A stretch of 59,476 nucleotides of DNA, from the NCBI GenBank assembly GCA_022511205.1, contig JAFLRY010000008.1, positions 1 through 59,476 on the forward strand. The letters are read 5' to 3'. The stretch is from Eubacterium sp. GTDB taxonomy: Bacteria; Bacillota; Clostridia; Oscillospirales; Acutalibacteraceae. Both the position numbers and the translations under genes were made by a program. Position 1 is the stretch's first letter; each line of letters opens with the position of its first letter. Positions 32,344 through 40,745 of this stretch are shown here, piece by piece. Below the pieces are notes generated by a model that made no database searches, had not been told where the DNA came from, and saw nothing but the letters and a program-made list of their open reading frames with translations.

Positions 32344-32368
32344 TTTGCTCTCCTCCTTTCTGAAAATG

Positions 32369-32445
32369 TGGGAATTCGTTTCAAAATTTGAAATCTATAT
32401 GTTTTTATATGGGATTTATATAAATTTTTATGGGATTCCCTCCCA
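32369..32445 (-). promoter_or_regulatory. TGGGA boxes, candidate MraZ operator
   Basis: TGGGA occurs on the plus strand at 32369, 32410 and 32431, and inverted as TCCCA at 32441-32445, all between the mraZ promoter and the mraZ start. In E. coli MraZ binds TGGGN repeats with 5-base spacing; here the 32431/32441 pair is inverted and exactly five bases apart. Autoregulation is inference. Confidence 0.5.
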
Positions 32446-32454
32446 CTTGATTAC

Positions 32455-32483
32455 ATTATATAGGGCTATTTCCCCATTGTCAA
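32455..32483 (-). promoter_or_regulatory. Consensus promoter of the dcw cluster
   Basis: On the minus strand TTGACA (32483-32478), 17 bases and TATAAT (32460-32455) match the sigma-A consensus in all twelve positions. Transcription would start near 32448, giving a leader of about 100 bases before mraZ. Confidence 0.92.
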
Positions 32484-32502
32484 GATTATTTTTTAATACG
32501 AG

Positions 32503-32541
32503 CTTTTTGTAACAATTGTAATCTTTTTGTAACAATTGTAA
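32503..32541. repeat. Tandem 20-base repeat between mraZ and the symporter gene
   Basis: CTTTTTGTAACAATTGTAA occurs at 32503-32521 and again at 32523-32541, with a period of 20. The element lies 20 bases upstream of the mraZ -35 box and just before the symporter promoter. Nearly the same sequence forms the ftsZ promoter at 19250-19278. Confidence 0.8.
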
Positions 32542-32544
32542 AAA

Positions 32545-32573
32545 TTGCTATTTTCGGCGCAGTATGCTACAAT
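32545..32573 (+). promoter_or_regulatory. Likely promoter of the GPH symporter gene
   Basis: TTGCTA (32545-32550), 17 bases and TACAAT (32568-32573) lie 40 bases before the ATG at 32613; GGAGG precedes that ATG. Confidence 0.55.
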
Positions 32574-32612
32574 GTATATATAGTATTATTCATTATATAT
32601 GGAGGAAAAAAT

Positions 32613-33995
32613 ATGGCAGATTACAAGACCACTTGGGGTCAAAAGCTCGGCTACGGCATCGGCGCCGTGGGGCTTGACCTTTCATACGGAATGTTTTATT
32701 CCTATCTTTCCTATTATTTATCCAGCGTTTTGGGATTAAAAGAGGCCTTTTTACTTTTGCTGACACCTCTTGCCCGAATTTGGGACGGCGTTAACGATCC
32801 CATAATGGGCACTATTGTTGACAGCACCAAAACAAAAATGGGCAAATACCGCCCGTGGATATTAATTGGCGCGTTTTCCAACGCCATAGTTTTATCGCTC
32901 CTTTTCACCTCCTTCGGAATGAGCGGAACGAAGCTGTATATTTACATCGCCGTTATGTATATCCTTTGGGGTATGACAAACACGATGGCCGATATCCCCT
33001 ACTGGTCTATGGTGCCCAGCTTTACCAACGACCCGAAGGACAGAAATATGGTTGCCACCGTTGCGAGAACCTTCAGCGGTCTCGGTCAGGGGCTTATCAC
33101 CGTGCTTACTCCCATTATCCTTCCCATGCTTTCCAGCGGAATGACAACGGAAAACGGCTACAGCGCAACGGGCTTTTCAAGATGGGCGATCATATGCGGC
33201 GTGTTCCTCGTGATCTTTTCATCGATATGCGTTAAATCTACCAAGGAGCGCAACGTTATCTACAATAACGAGAAATTCAGCTTTAAGCAGATGTTTAAGG
33301 TTATCGCCGGCAACGATCAGCTTATCGTGTTTATGATATTCGCGATGATCTCAAACGCCGGCTGGTATCTCACCAGCGGCACGGCTGTGTATTACTTTAC
33401 GGACGTTCTTGAAAACAGCAGCGGGCAAAGCCTGTTTTCAATGATCGGCGCAGTGGGTTCCGTTTTGGGTCTGCTTGTTATCCCGATACTTGAAAAGAAG
33501 CTTTCAAACAGGCGCATTTATCAAATCTCTCTTATAATGACGATCGTTGGATACGTTTTGATGTTTGTATTCGGACCAATACTGAAAATTGCCATAGCCC
33601 TTGATATCAGCTATATTGTCGCAAGCATCGGCATCGCTTCAATGTTCGTTGCGCAGACGATCTTCCTTGCGGATATCGTTGACTATGGCGAATACAAAAC
33701 AGGCAAGAGAAACGAAAGCATCATCTTCTCTATGAAAGGCTTTTTGCAGAAAATGGCATACACGATCCAAACCGTGTTCCTTTTCGGCGGTCTCGGAATT
33801 ATGAACTACAACAGCCAGATAACCGCAGGAAAGATAAACGATTCAACGAAAAGCGCCATCGGGATCATTTGCTTCGGCATCCCTGCCTTGCTGATACTGG
33901 TTTCACTTATAGTATTCAGCACCAAGTTCAAGCTTCACGGCAAGCTTAGAAATGACGTTCACGATTACATTTCCGAAAAGCGCGCAAATAATTAA
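32613..33995 (+). CDS. GPH-family sugar:cation symporter (MelB-like)
   Basis: The 460-residue protein has about 12 membrane helices and matches the glycoside-pentoside-hexuronide symporters. Seen: KLGYGIGAVGLDLSYGMFYS at the start, ARIWDGVNDPIMGTIVDSTK with the cation-site Asp residues, GKYRPWILIGA and ADIVDYGEYKTGKRNESIIF. Family members import disaccharides or glucuronides with Na+ or H+. The substrate is not shown, but glycosidases elsewhere in the window (GH38, GH2) suggest an oligosaccharide or glycoside. It is monocistronic: its own promoter, and a terminator shared with the convergent acetyltransferase gene. Confidence 0.9.
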   Translation: MADYKTTWGQKLGYGIGAVGLDLSYGMFYSYLSYYLSSVLGLKEAFLLLLTPLARIWDGVNDPIMGTIVDSTKTKMGKYRPWILIGAFSNAIVLSLLFTSFGMSGTKLYIYIAVMYILWGMTNTMADIPYWSMVPSFTNDPKDRNMVATVARTFSGLGQGLITVLTPIILPMLSSGMTTENGYSATGFSRWAIICGVFLVIFSSICVKSTKERNVIYNNEKFSFKQMFKVIAGNDQLIVFMIFAMISNAGWYLTSGTAVYYFTDVLENSSGQSLFSMIGAVGSVLGLLVIPILEKKLSNRRIYQISLIMTIVGYVLMFVFGPILKIAIALDISYIVASIGIASMFVAQTIFLADIVDYGEYKTGKRNESIIFSMKGFLQKMAYTIQTVFLFGGLGIMNYNSQITAGKINDSTKSAIGIICFGIPALLILVSLIVFSTKFKLHGKLRNDVHDYISEKRANN

Positions 33996-34006
33996 TTACA
34001 TAAAGT

Positions 34007-34039
34007 AAAAACCTGTTCGGGTTGACCGAACAGGTTTTT
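34007..34039. terminator. Bidirectional terminator between symporter and GNAT genes
   Basis: A 10-bp stem ACCTGTTCGG / CCGAACAGGT (loop GTTGA) flanked by A and T runs extends to about 14 bp. It lies between two convergent genes and suits both. Confidence 0.88.
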
Positions 34040-34040
34040 A

Positions 34041-34616
34041 TTATTCTGAAATGATTGAATCTATAGGCAAATAGTTGCTCAATATATTGATCGCTTCATC
34101 GTATTCATTTTTATAATTCGCAAAGGTTTCTGTTTTCATTATTTTAAAGCCCGCTGAAAGGTAGAGCTTGATTGCCTTGTAGCTCCACGGCTGTGTATGC
34201 AGATATACCGGCATCAGATGATTTTGGCAATAATATCTCATTACCGCATTTAAAAGAGCCTTCCCCGCTCCCTTGTTTTGATACTCAGGCAAAACAGCCA
34301 ACCAATGCAATGAAGAAACTGTTTCATCCCCTTTATAATCGTGCCACGCAATGCAAGTGCCGATAATATTATTATTCTTGTCTTCAGCAAAGAAACAGCG
34401 CTCAAAAACATCATCCGTATTATAATGCGCTTTAAAATACTGTTCGGCTTCATCGGTGCTTGGAAAATCTCCGATTGAGAACTCGATATCTGCCCAGTGC
34501 TTTTCATCGCAAGTCTGATAATTTCTTACCGTTATATCATTCGCATTATCAGTCAAAGGCTCAAAACTGTCGCACCGCATTATTAAGTTTTTATATGGTA
34601 TGCTTCTGTCTAACAC
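34041..34616 (-). CDS. GNAT-family N-acetyltransferase
   Basis: The ~191-residue protein carries the GNAT fold with acetyl-CoA motif A, LAVLPEYQNKGAGKALLNAV (Q-x-x-G-x-G/A type), and a following AIKLYLSAGFKIMKTE beta-bulge region. It probably acetylates an amine or N-terminus; the substrate is unknown. GGAG lies nine bases before the GTG at 34616; the ATG at 34625 touches GGAG directly and is less likely. It appears to be a single-gene unit. Confidence 0.85.
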   Translation of the reverse strand: MLDRSIPYKNLIMRCDSFEPLTDNANDITVRNYQTCDEKHWADIEFSIGDFPSTDEAEQYFKAHYNTDDVFERCFFAEDKNNNIIGTCIAWHDYKGDETVSSLHWLAVLPEYQNKGAGKALLNAVMRYYCQNHLMPVYLHTQPWSYKAIKLYLSAGFKIMKTETFANYKNEYDEAINILSNYLPIDSIISE

Positions 34617-34686
34617 TGAAATCATCTCCAATTAGAGTTTAACATAACACCGCATAACAAGCAAGTGAAAGCAAAAGGACTGCAAA

Positions 34687-34711
34687 AGCCCCGTAACTGA
34701 GTTACGGGGCT
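34687..34711 (-). terminator. Terminator of the large surface protein gene
   Basis: A 10-bp perfect stem (AGCCCCGTAA / TTACGGGGCT, loop of five) about 50 bases past the stop is followed on the minus strand by TTTTGCAGTCCTTTT. Confidence 0.8.
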
Positions 34712-34761
34712 CTCGAATTTATTTATTCTTTGTCAGCATTTCGCAATGCGGTATTGCAGGC

Positions 34762-37700
34762 TTACTCTTCGTCTTCCTTGCGTTTTTTCGCGTAAACGAA
34801 TGCCACACCGGCTGCAGCGAAAAGAATCGCGCTTGAAATACCGGCAATGTAACGGGCGTTACCGGTTTCGGGACTTGTAGAATTGCCTGAGCCGGGAGCC
34901 TGAGTTGCGGTTTCATCAACCGTTGAATCCTCAGCGGGTGTCTGAGTAGTCGGCTCATCTGCAGTTGTCTCATCAGCAGGTGTCTGAGTTGTAGGCTCAT
35001 CTACTGAAGTCTCTTCAATAATATTAAGAACGGTTGAAACCTTATCGTAGGTGTAAACAAGCGTAACGTCATGCTCGCCTACAGCAAGCGTATCAAGATA
35101 CTCAGCAGTAAATGTAAGAATCGTTGAGCCTTCTTTCAGGCTATAGCAGCTCTCATCTACCACGTTGCCGTCTACAAGCACCTTAACGAACTTGTCAAGA
35201 GGGCCGTTGCAATAGATCGTGGCCGTCTTACCGGAAGAGATAACGTGTTCATTATCGGTAACACTAAGCACGATCTCCAGATCAACCTCGTCGGCGGGTT
35301 TGCTTGTAGGTTCATCAGACGGTTTAGTCGTCGGCTCATCTTCCGGTGCCTGAGTTGTGGGTTCATCGCCGGGCTGAGTTGTGGTTTCACCGGGAGCGGT
35401 TGACTCCTCGGGCTGAGTTGTTGTTTCACCGGGATCGGTCGACTCTTTAGGCTGCGTTGTCGTTTCACCGGGAACGGTCGGCTCTTCAGGCTGCGTTGTC
35501 GTTTCGCCGGGAACGGTCGATGCTTCAGGCTGGGTTGTCGTTTCGTCGGGATCGGTCGACGCTTCAGGCTGGGTTGTCGTTTCATCGGGATCGGTCGACG
35601 CTTCAGGCTGAGTTGTCGTTTCATCGGGATCGGTCGACTCTTCAGGCTGAGTTGTCGTTTCATCGGGATCGGTCGACGCTTCAGGCTGAGTTGTCGTTTC
35701 GCCGGGAGCGGTCGACTCTTCAGGCTGAGTTGTCGTTTCATCGGGATCGGTTGACTCTTCAGGCTGAGTTGTTGTTTCAATAGGATCAGTTGTCGATTCA
35801 GGATAAGTTGTTTCTTCCGGAATTTCTATAATCGTAAGCGTTGTTGCAACATCGATGTAGGTGAAGCTGAGTACAACGTTATGTTCGCCGGCCTCGAGAG
35901 TATCAAGAAACTCTGAAGTGAAGGTAATTACCGTTGAGTCCTCACCGGATGTGGTATAGTATTTCGCGTCAACGATCTTGCCATCCACAGATACGCTTAT
36001 GAACCACTTAAGATCAATAGAACAATTGATAGAAGCATTTTCACCCGATCCGATAACATGTTCGGCACAGTCAATTTCAGGTGCAGCCGCAGTACCGTCT
36101 GTTGCGCCGCATCTGGAGCAAACGCCCTCAACATAATCATGGCCTAACGCGGGGATTACTTCGCTTTCAAGAGCAACTCCGCAACGCTTGCAGAGAACGG
36201 ACTTGCTTCCGTCCGTAGTGCAGGTGGCTTCAACTATAGTGTAAACTGTTTCGCCGTTTTCATCTACAGGAACTTCATGACCGGAGGGAACAAGACCAAG
36301 CGTATCTATAGCGCCGCAAATTTCGCAAACGCGCTGCTGGGTTCCTTCATCGTTACAATCCGGCATCTCAACGGTTTCCCACGGACCCCAAGTGTGGTTT
36401 AACATAGGAATAACCGTGGAATCTTTCTTTGCGCCGCAGATTGAGCAATGGATAGACATACTTCCGTCTGTAGTACAGGAAGCAGGAAGATCGATGGTGA
36501 AATCATCCTCCCAATCGTGACCGGTAGCATTGATATTTTCTGATTCAACGTAATGGCACTCTGAGCAAGTACGCTGCATTGTGCCTTCATCGTCACAATC
36601 AGGTGAAGTTATGATCGTCCATTCGCCAAAGGTATGACCATAAGCGGGAATAACTTGTGAATTGATTCTTGCGTCGCACTTCTTGCAGTGGATCGACTGG
36701 CTTCCGTCCGTAGTACAGGATGCCGCAGCGTCTACAGTGTAAATGCCGTTTCCGTTCTCATCAACGTTCCAGTCATGACCGCTCGGATTAAGACCATTTG
36801 TTTCGGATGCCTCGCATCTCTTACAGGTGCGCATTTCAGTACCTGAATCGTCGCAATCGGGGCTTTCCACTACACTCCAATCACTCCAATCGTGACCGAG
36901 AGGATCAATAGTTTCACTTGCAAGGATCGCTACGCAACCGCTTCTCTTACAATGAACTGACTGGCTTCCCTGAGTGGTACAGCTTGGCTCTAAATCTACG
37001 GTATAGATATACTCGCCGTGTGCATCAACGTTCCAATCATGGGCAAGCTTATTTACATCACGTGTCTCTGAGTATGTACAATTCTTACAATCACGGCGTT
37101 CTCCGGTATCTCCGCCGCAAACCTCGGAGGTGAAGGAATACCAATCGCCCATATCGTGACCCTGGGCATAAAGAACAACGTACGTTCTGGTAACCTCTTC
37201 TTTGCAAACCTCGCAAAGAGTTACCTCATAATATCCTCCGTTGACCTCGCAGGTAGCAGGCGTGTAATCTAACGTAATCTTTCCTTCTGCCGGGGTATGG
37301 CCCTTAGCAGGAAGTGTTTCGATCGTATCAGGATCTGAAACGCCGCAAATCTCACAATGAATTGACTGACTTCCGTCAACAGTGCAGGTGGGTTCCTTGT
37401 CCGTTTCTACCACAGACTTCCAAGTGTGGCCGTTAGGATTGATGTTCCTGGTTTCATTCGTACCGCATACAGAGCAAGTGCGCTGTTTTACACCGCTGTC
37501 ATCGCAGTCTTGTGCTACTATGGTCTCCCACTCGCTGAACATATGACCGGGAGACGGCAATATGTTGTGTGTGATTTTCTGTACTTCTTTACACATACTG
37601 CAACGGATTACTAAATCGTATCCTCCGTCTGTAGTACAGGTGGCTTCAACTCTGTTTTCCTGGCTTGAGCGGGCGCTGTTGTGGGGAAGCTTTGCAATTA

Positions 37701-40041
37701 CTTCCTCCTCTTTCGTAGCGTCACAGTTCTCACAACGGTATGCTCTCTGACCCTCACGCTGGCAGGTAGCAGTGGTAATAGTTACTTTCTTGGAGCCCCA
37801 AGAATGACCGGTAGCGTCAGTAATGTCAGTTCTGATGAAACCGCATTTTTCACATGTGTACTGTATCTCACCGGTTGAGTCACAGAGCGAAGGTTTGATT
37901 TCTCTGCCCTGATCCCACTGATGTCCTTGATGCTCTATAGTCTCCGTATGACGTGAAAGTAGAGCGGAACAATTCGTGCAATATGTGCTGATAAGGTTTT
38001 CGCCGTCAGTTTCACAACCAACCTCTCTGATGACCTCGGTCTGAGGCTCGCCGGGGGTGTGATCGGCTATATCGATGTAAACTGAGGTAGTGTTACCGGC
38101 TTTATCGGTTGCAATAACAATATATGAGCCTGTGCCGGTGATCGTAAAGGTCTTTCCGTCTTCAGCGGCAGTTAATGTGTTGTTTCCGTCGATAACGGTA
38201 TCAAGATATTCATCTTCAACAGTAAAGGTAACTGATTCGCAATAGGTAGCGCGCTCAGTAAGTCCGCTGATAACGGGAGGTGTGATCTCAAGAACAATAC
38301 CTGAGGTGCTTGTATAGCCGATATGTCCGGCATCGTCCTGAGCCTTAGCATAGATAACATACTGACCTTCGGGATCAATAACAGGAGCATTAGCGCCGTC
38401 ATAAACTGTCCATTCAATTTCAGCAGAAGTGATATCCTCTACAGGCGAATTTGTAATGTAATACCAAATTTCAACACTGTCATCATCGTTATCCTCAGCA
38501 GTGATCGTTACGGTCTGTGAGGTGTTGAAGAAGGTGTCAAATTCAATATAGGAATCAAGATAAGTCCACTTGTCTCCGCCAACCTCAATGGAAGCGGTCG
38601 GATTCTCATTGTCATAATACTGAGCATTGTAAACTCTGTCGCCGGTGCTGCCCGTTTCAATAGTAACGGACTCAGCAGAGCCGGTGATGCCTGTTCCGGT
38701 CCAGCCAACGAATTTGTAGCCTTCTCTTACAGGCTCATCAAGAGTGATAGCATTGGATTCAACAGTATACGTAGCGGGGTGGCCGGTATCGTCTGATTCC
38801 TTATCTCCCCAATTCGCATTGTCACCAAGATTATATGTGATCGTATATTTGATAGCCTCACGACTACTGTAAAGATCGGTATCAGCAGTAACGCCGGAAG
38901 TGAATTCCCACGCGTCATCATCGCCGTTAACCTTATCTTTATCATTAAACCATTTATCGCCTACGTTATAGCCGTTAACATCAACGGTTACGTCCGGCTT
39001 TTCAACAGTCTTGTTGTTATTAACGTATGCTTCGGCAACTACCTCATCGGTATCGTAGAAATGGAACTGTACTCGATGAACAGTATAATTATCCTCCGCA
39101 GTATAGAGCGCGGGTACGGTTTCTTTACCTTCAAGGTTCTGGCCCCAAACTATTGTGCCGTCTTCAACGCCGTTTTGAAGAAGCCATGCAACCTTACCGG
39201 AAGCAAGATCCTCCTGTGTTACAGGCTCTACAGATCCGGCGATGTTATCCTTAACAGAATTAGAAGCAAGATAATAATTGTTTTTTACTTCGGGGTCCTT
39301 GCTCTTCTCACTATCGCTATAGCTTGCGCCGTAAATACCAAAAGACGTTATTGTGCTATAGCAGTTTTTGATCGTACCGCCTCTGTTTACCCCTACAATT
39401 GCACCGGTATTAGCGGCGCCTCTAAGTATTCCGTTTACAGCGCAGTTTTCGATCGTACCGACATTTCTGCCTGCGATCATACCGTTCCAAAGGTCTACGC
39501 GAAGATTTCCGGAAACGATAAGATTCTTGATCGTACCGGTGTTATATCCGAACAAACCAGCGCAATAATAACGAGTACTTCTTGACGTGGTATCGATATA
39601 TAAGCCGCTTACGGTGTGACCCTTTCCGTCAAACACACCGGCAAAATAAACGCCGGTTGAAAATCCGTCTGACGATCTTCCGATGGGATCCCAGTTATTG
39701 CCGTCACCGCCCTGAAGATCAACGTCAGCCGTAAGCTCATAATAGGCTTCGGCATACGCTTTTTCAGTGCCGTCAACGATATATTTTTCCATAGCGTTGA
39801 TGTGATCGCGCATAATTTCCATATCGGACTTATTCGCAATCAAAAACGGTTCTTCCTCCGTGCCCTTACCGTCAAGGTCGGGCTCTGTTGGCTCTGCCGC
39901 TGTTGCGGAAACACTGTCGTATGTATCTGAACCCGTTTCTGCCGAAGCGGAGTAGATCCACATAGAAGTCAACAGTGTGAAAATCAAAGCCACCGAAAGA
40001 ACAACGCTTAAAAATCGTTTTGTCTTTGAGTTTTTCAGCAT
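34762..40041 (-). CDS. Large modular wall-anchored surface protein
   Basis: About 1,759 residues. The ATG at 40041 follows AGAGG by eight bases. Residues 1-34 are a signal peptide cleaved after ASA. Next come GLUG-type repeats (GLFGYNTGTIKNLIVSG, ~160-240), beta-grasp units like InlB B-repeats (~340-480), two Ig-like domains (~490-655), about fifteen Cys-rich repeats (~660-1315), a ~90-residue domain (AEHVIGSGENASINC), ten 13-residue Thr/Pro repeats, and a second copy of that domain (NEHVISSGKTATIYC). The tail has SPETG, a hydrophobic helix and KKRKEDEE, a sortase signal of LPXTG-variant type. It is probably covalently linked to peptidoglycan and adhesive; no catalytic motif is seen. It stands alone between terminators. 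Confidence 0.88.
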   Translation of the reverse strand: MLKNSKTKRFLSVVLSVALIFTLLTSMWIYSASAETGSDTYDSVSATAAEPTEPDLDGKGTEEEPFLIANKSDMEIMRDHINAMEKYIVDGTEKAYAEAYYELTADVDLQGGDGNNWDPIGRSSDGFSTGVYFAGVFDGKGHTVSGLYIDTTSRSTRYYCAGLFGYNTGTIKNLIVSGNLRVDLWNGMIAGRNVGTIENCAVNGILRGAANTGAIVGVNRGGTIKNCYSTITSFGIYGASYSDSEKSKDPEVKNNYYLASNSVKDNIAGSVEPVTQEDLASGKVAWLLQNGVEDGTIVWGQNLEGKETVPALYTAEDNYTVHRVQFHFYDTDEVVAEAYVNNNKTVEKPDVTVDVNGYNVGDKWFNDKDKVNGDDDAWEFTSGVTADTDLYSSREAIKYTITYNLGDNANWGDKESDDTGHPATYTVESNAITLDEPVREGYKFVGWTGTGITGSAESVTIETGSTGDRVYNAQYYDNENPTASIEVGGDKWTYLDSYIEFDTFFNTSQTVTITAEDNDDDSVEIWYYITNSPVEDITSAEIEWTVYDGANAPVIDPEGQYVIYAKAQDDAGHIGYTSTSGIVLEITPPVISGLTERATYCESVTFTVEDEYLDTVIDGNNTLTAAEDGKTFTITGTGSYIVIATDKAGNTTSVYIDIADHTPGEPQTEVIREVGCETDGENLISTYCTNCSALLSRHTETIEHQGHQWDQGREIKPSLCDSTGEIQYTCEKCGFIRTDITDATGHSWGSKKVTITTATCQREGQRAYRCENCDATKEEEVIAKLPHNSARSSQENRVEATCTTDGGYDLVIRCSMCKEVQKITHNILPSPGHMFSEWETIVAQDCDDSGVKQRTCSVCGTNETRNINPNGHTWKSVVETDKEPTCTVDGSQSIHCEICGVSDPDTIETLPAKGHTPAEGKITLDYTPATCEVNGGYYEVTLCEVCKEEVTRTYVVLYAQGHDMGDWYSFTSEVCGGDTGERRDCKNCTYSETRDVNKLAHDWNVDAHGEYIYTVDLEPSCTTQGSQSVHCKRSGCVAILASETIDPLGHDWSDWSVVESPDCDDSGTEMRTCKRCEASETNGLNPSGHDWNVDENGNGIYTVDAAASCTTDGSQSIHCKKCDARINSQVIPAYGHTFGEWTIITSPDCDDEGTMQRTCSECHYVESENINATGHDWEDDFTIDLPASCTTDGSMSIHCSICGAKKDSTVIPMLNHTWGPWETVEMPDCNDEGTQQRVCEICGAIDTLGLVPSGHEVPVDENGETVYTIVEATCTTDGSKSVLCKRCGVALESEVIPALGHDYVEGVCSRCGATDGTAAAPEIDCAEHVIGSGENASINCSIDLKWFISVSVDGKIVDAKYYTTSGEDSTVITFTSEFLDTLEAGEHNVVLSFTYIDVATTLTIIEIPEETTYPESTTDPIETTTQPEESTDPDETTTQPEESTAPGETTTQPEASTDPDETTTQPEESTDPDETTTQPEASTDPDETTTQPEASTDPDETTTQPEASTVPGETTTQPEEPTVPGETTTQPKESTDPGETTTQPEESTAPGETTTQPGDEPTTQAPEDEPTTKPSDEPTSKPADEVDLEIVLSVTDNEHVISSGKTATIYCNGPLDKFVKVLVDGNVVDESCYSLKEGSTILTFTAEYLDTLAVGEHDVTLVYTYDKVSTVLNIIEETSVDEPTTQTPADETTADEPTTQTPAEDSTVDETATQAPGSGNSTSPETGNARYIAGISSAILFAAAGVAFVYAKKRKEDEE
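35371..35780 (-). repeat. 39-bp minisatellite coding for Thr/Pro-rich spacer
   Basis: About ten head-to-tail copies of a 39-base unit code for ETTTQPEESTDPD-type blocks. Variants at residues 8-9 and 11-13 (EAS, EEP, AP, VP) show drift between units. The spacer separates two homologous domains of the surface protein and should be an extended, possibly glycosylated stalk. Copy number is prone to change by slippage. Confidence 0.92.
36095..38065 (-). repeat. Cys-rich tandem repeats in the surface protein
   Basis: About fifteen units of ~40-50 residues each hold C-x(~8-11)-C-x2-C, closed by a Gly-His pair; a shortened last unit ends in VCSRCGATDG. Two unit types alternate towards the C-terminus (SCTTDGSQSIHCKKC and DCDDEGTMQRTCSEC), so they expanded as pairs. 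Each unit could bind a metal through its Cys (and perhaps the conserved His) or form disulfides. Confidence 0.85.
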
Positions 40042-40228
40042 TTTCATTACCTCTGCTTTCAATGAAACCGAAAGGTCTCTTTAGTATAATACATAAAAAT
40101 ATGCATAGCTAACCAAGATATACTTTTAGCCTCTACAATTATATCATCGGTTTTGCAAAAAGTCAACAACGAATAACTGAAATGCTTATAATAAAAATTA
40201 CTATTTTATAATATCAAAAAAGAAAAAG

Positions 40229-40260
40229 AAACGGCAATCTTCTTGCGAAAATTGCCGTTT
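40229..40260 (-). terminator. Terminator of the five-tRNA operon
   Basis: A 10-bp stem AAACGGCAAT / ATTGCCGTTT on the minus strand is followed by CTTTTTCTTTTTTG, four bases past tRNA-Lys. Confidence 0.92.
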
Positions 40261-40263
40261 CTC

Positions 40264-40339
40264 TGGTGGCTCATCGGGGAATCGAACCCCGGACACCTTG
40301 ATTAAAAGTCAAGTGCTCTGCCGGCTGAGCTAATGAACC
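40264..40339 (-). tRNA. tRNA-Lys (UUU)
   Basis: A 76-base cloverleaf with anticodon UUU in loop CTTTTAA, T-arm GTTCGAATCC and encoded CCA. It is the last gene of the tRNA operon before the terminator. Confidence 0.95.
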
Positions 40340-40343
40340 GTAT

Positions 40344-40361
40344 CACCCTTATATAAGGGTG
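40344..40361 (-). other. Palindrome in the Gln-Lys tRNA spacer
   Basis: CACCCTTATATAAGGGTG is a perfect 18-base palindrome that nearly fills the 23-base spacer. It could be a processing hairpin. Confidence 0.5.
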
Positions 40362-40362
40362 T

Positions 40363-40437
40363 TGGCTGGGGAGGCAGGATTCGAACCTACGAGTGAGGGA
40401 GTCAAAGTCCCTTGCCTTACCGCTTGGCGACACCCCA
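40363..40437 (-). tRNA. tRNA-Gln (UUG)
   Basis: A 75-base cloverleaf starting TGGGGTGTCGCC with anticodon UUG in loop ACTTTGA, the weak U1-A72 start usual for tRNA-Gln, and encoded CCA. Confidence 0.95.
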
Positions 40438-40455
40438 ATATCGGGATTAAGTCAA

Positions 40456-40496
40456 AACAAAACCTCCTCGCGCAACTTTCGCGCCTTGGTTTTGTT
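40456..40496 (-). other. Hairpin in the His-Gln tRNA spacer
   Basis: AACAAAACC pairs with GGTTTTGTT, and an inner CGCG/CGCG stem closes the loop. On the minus strand TTTTGAC follows immediately, so it resembles a terminator inside the operon. Confidence 0.5.
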
Positions 40497-40512
40497 CTAC
40501 ATATAAAAAAAG

Positions 40513-40590
40513 TGGGGTGGGATATCGGATTCGAACCGATGACCTCCAGTGCCACAAACTGGCGCTCTAACCAACTGAACTAATCCCACC
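40513..40590 (-). tRNA. tRNA-His (GUG)
   Basis: A cloverleaf with anticodon GUG in loop TTGTGGC. An extra 5' G pairs with C73, the G-1 identity element of tRNA-His. CCA is encoded. Confidence 0.95.
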
Positions 40591-40623
40591 GTGTATAATA
40601 TTTAATATATTTTGAGGCTTAGA

Positions 40624-40650
40624 GGGACTGAATTGCATAAAAACAGTCCC
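40624..40650 (-). other. Hairpin in the Arg-His tRNA spacer
   Basis: GGGACTG and CAGTCCC form a 7-bp stem with a 13-base loop in the middle of the 75-base spacer; no T-run suited to termination directly follows on the minus strand. Confidence 0.4.
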
Positions 40651-40665
40651 CCAAGCAACTCCTTG

Positions 40666-40742
<77 letters not shown>

Positions 40743-40745
40743 ATA

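Noticed and set aside
35457-35783. Open reading frames on the opposite strand and in another frame across the 39-bp repeats (about 108 and 202 residues)
   Set aside because: The repeat unit is a multiple of three, so open frames arise on both strands without selection; the ETTTQPE frame continues the large surface protein.
40359-40583. Reading frame with GFEPTS-like text across tRNA-Gln and tRNA-His, and a similar one at 12636-12890 across tRNA-fMet
   Set aside because: These are antisense translations of tRNA genes, a well-known false gene type.
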